From Rhodospirillales bacterium (GTDB taxonomy: Bacteria; Pseudomonadota; Alphaproteobacteria; Micavibrionales; Micavibrionaceae), in the NCBI GenBank assembly GCA_020638285.1, contig JACKIV010000003.1:248001-312000 (forward strand): 64,000 nt of DNA, given 5' to 3'. A model generated the notes under the pieces. The model was given only the letters and a program-made list of their open reading frames with translations. It was not told where the DNA came from and ran no database searches. This document shows positions 63,566 through 64,000 of this stretch, in pieces (position 1 is the stretch's first letter; each line of letters opens with the position of its first letter). The position numbers and the translations under genes are program-made.

Positions 63566-64000
63566 TGGCGTTGCGCGGCTTTTCCTTTTTCAAACTGGCA
63601 GTCAAATATGAATTCAACGCCAAGATGCGGCGGAGATTCTATGTTAAAATGGCGCAGCTTCTGGAAAATGGAGTTTCTTTAGGACCAGCTCTGGCGCAAC
63701 TTCAGTCGATTTCCGGAAAATCAAAGCGCTCGACCATGCCCCGTCTTTACGAACGCTGGCGGCGTGAGATCGAAAACGGAAAGAATTTCGGACATTGTAT
63801 CGCTCCTTATGTTCCAAGCACCGAAGCCATTTTGCTTGAAACCGGGGCGGATTCGGGGCATCTCGTGGACGCGCTGCGCAACGCTGCCGAGACGTCCGAA
63901 CAGCAGGCCAAGGTTCGCAATGCCATTATTTCGCAGGCATCCTACCCCGTTCTCTTGCTGTGCATGCTGGCTGCGGCCCTGTACATGATGGCGTTTACGG
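63566..64000 (+). CDS. pilR: type IVb pilus platform protein PilR/GspF-like, N-terminal part
   Basis: 145 codons, cut by the right edge. AGAGGG lies before the ATG. The first GspF half-domain is visible: RRRFYVKMAQLLENGVSLGP, then LETGADSGHLVDALRNAAE, and the start of a membrane helix (YPVLLLCMLAAALYMMAF). It is the inner-membrane partner of the PilQ ATPase and completes the order PilN-PilO2-PilP-PilQ-PilR of the R64-type system. Confidence 0.88.

Overview
The window looks like chromosomal DNA of an alphaproteobacterium. The support is the gene set (xerD beside accA, a seven-iron ferredoxin FdxA, TrmFO, the RecA and PNPase types, complex I NuoC/NuoD) and the style of its many short operons. 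Two separate type IVb pilus gene sets, a membrane-anchored AraC regulator and a very long alpha-2-macroglobulin would suit a Micavibrio-like lineage of small, possibly predatory or surface-living cells. That placement is inference; no rRNA or marker comparison was possible.

Layout. 1-9.2 kb: a partial TauE/SafE-type membrane protein, a small membrane protein, a secreted 616-residue protein of unknown role, xerD, accA, a ribbon-helix-helix protein, eno, a CBS-domain protein with an ArsB/NhaD-type permease, and a DUF192 protein. 9.2-9.7 kb: tRNA-Pro(TGG) followed by a repeat-rich non-coding stretch that includes a second copy of the tRNA 3' end. 9.7-27 kb: a MSHA-like type IV pilus locus, all on the plus strand: MshE-, MshG-, MshI-, MshJ-, MshK-like proteins, an ABC ATPase, a TPR protein, PilD, PilT, PilU, an MshL-like secretin, an ABC permease, an unknown anchored protein, a membrane AraC regulator and a pilin with its own terminator.

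27-34.7 kb (mostly minus): pyrD, pgsA, fdxA, nuoD, nuoC and a CHASE2 adenylate/guanylate cyclase. A small GIY-YIG nuclease gene flanked by inverted palindromic repeats sits exactly between nuoC and nuoD. 34.8-42.2 kb (plus): sucA, an unknown gene, recA, pnp. 42.2-56.5 kb: a minus-strand block of A2M-pbpC-trmFO and a DUF2059 gene, then pepA (plus) and uvrD (minus). 56.7-64 kb (plus): two unknown genes, the second pilin-like, leading into a second, R64/Tad-unrelated type IVb pilus set PilN-PilO2-PilP-PilQ-PilR that runs off the right edge.

How the parts fit. The first pilus locus has one assembly ATPase, two retraction-type ATPases, its own peptidase, secretin and inner-membrane platform, so it looks complete. 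The second has a secretin, platform protein and ATPase but no peptidase in view and could use PilD from the first. The most interesting structure is the GIY-YIG gene with inverted palindromes. A second inverted pair of the same palindrome, with only a short structured core and no gene, lies after the pilin gene. Together they resemble an autonomous and a non-autonomous form of one mobile unit.
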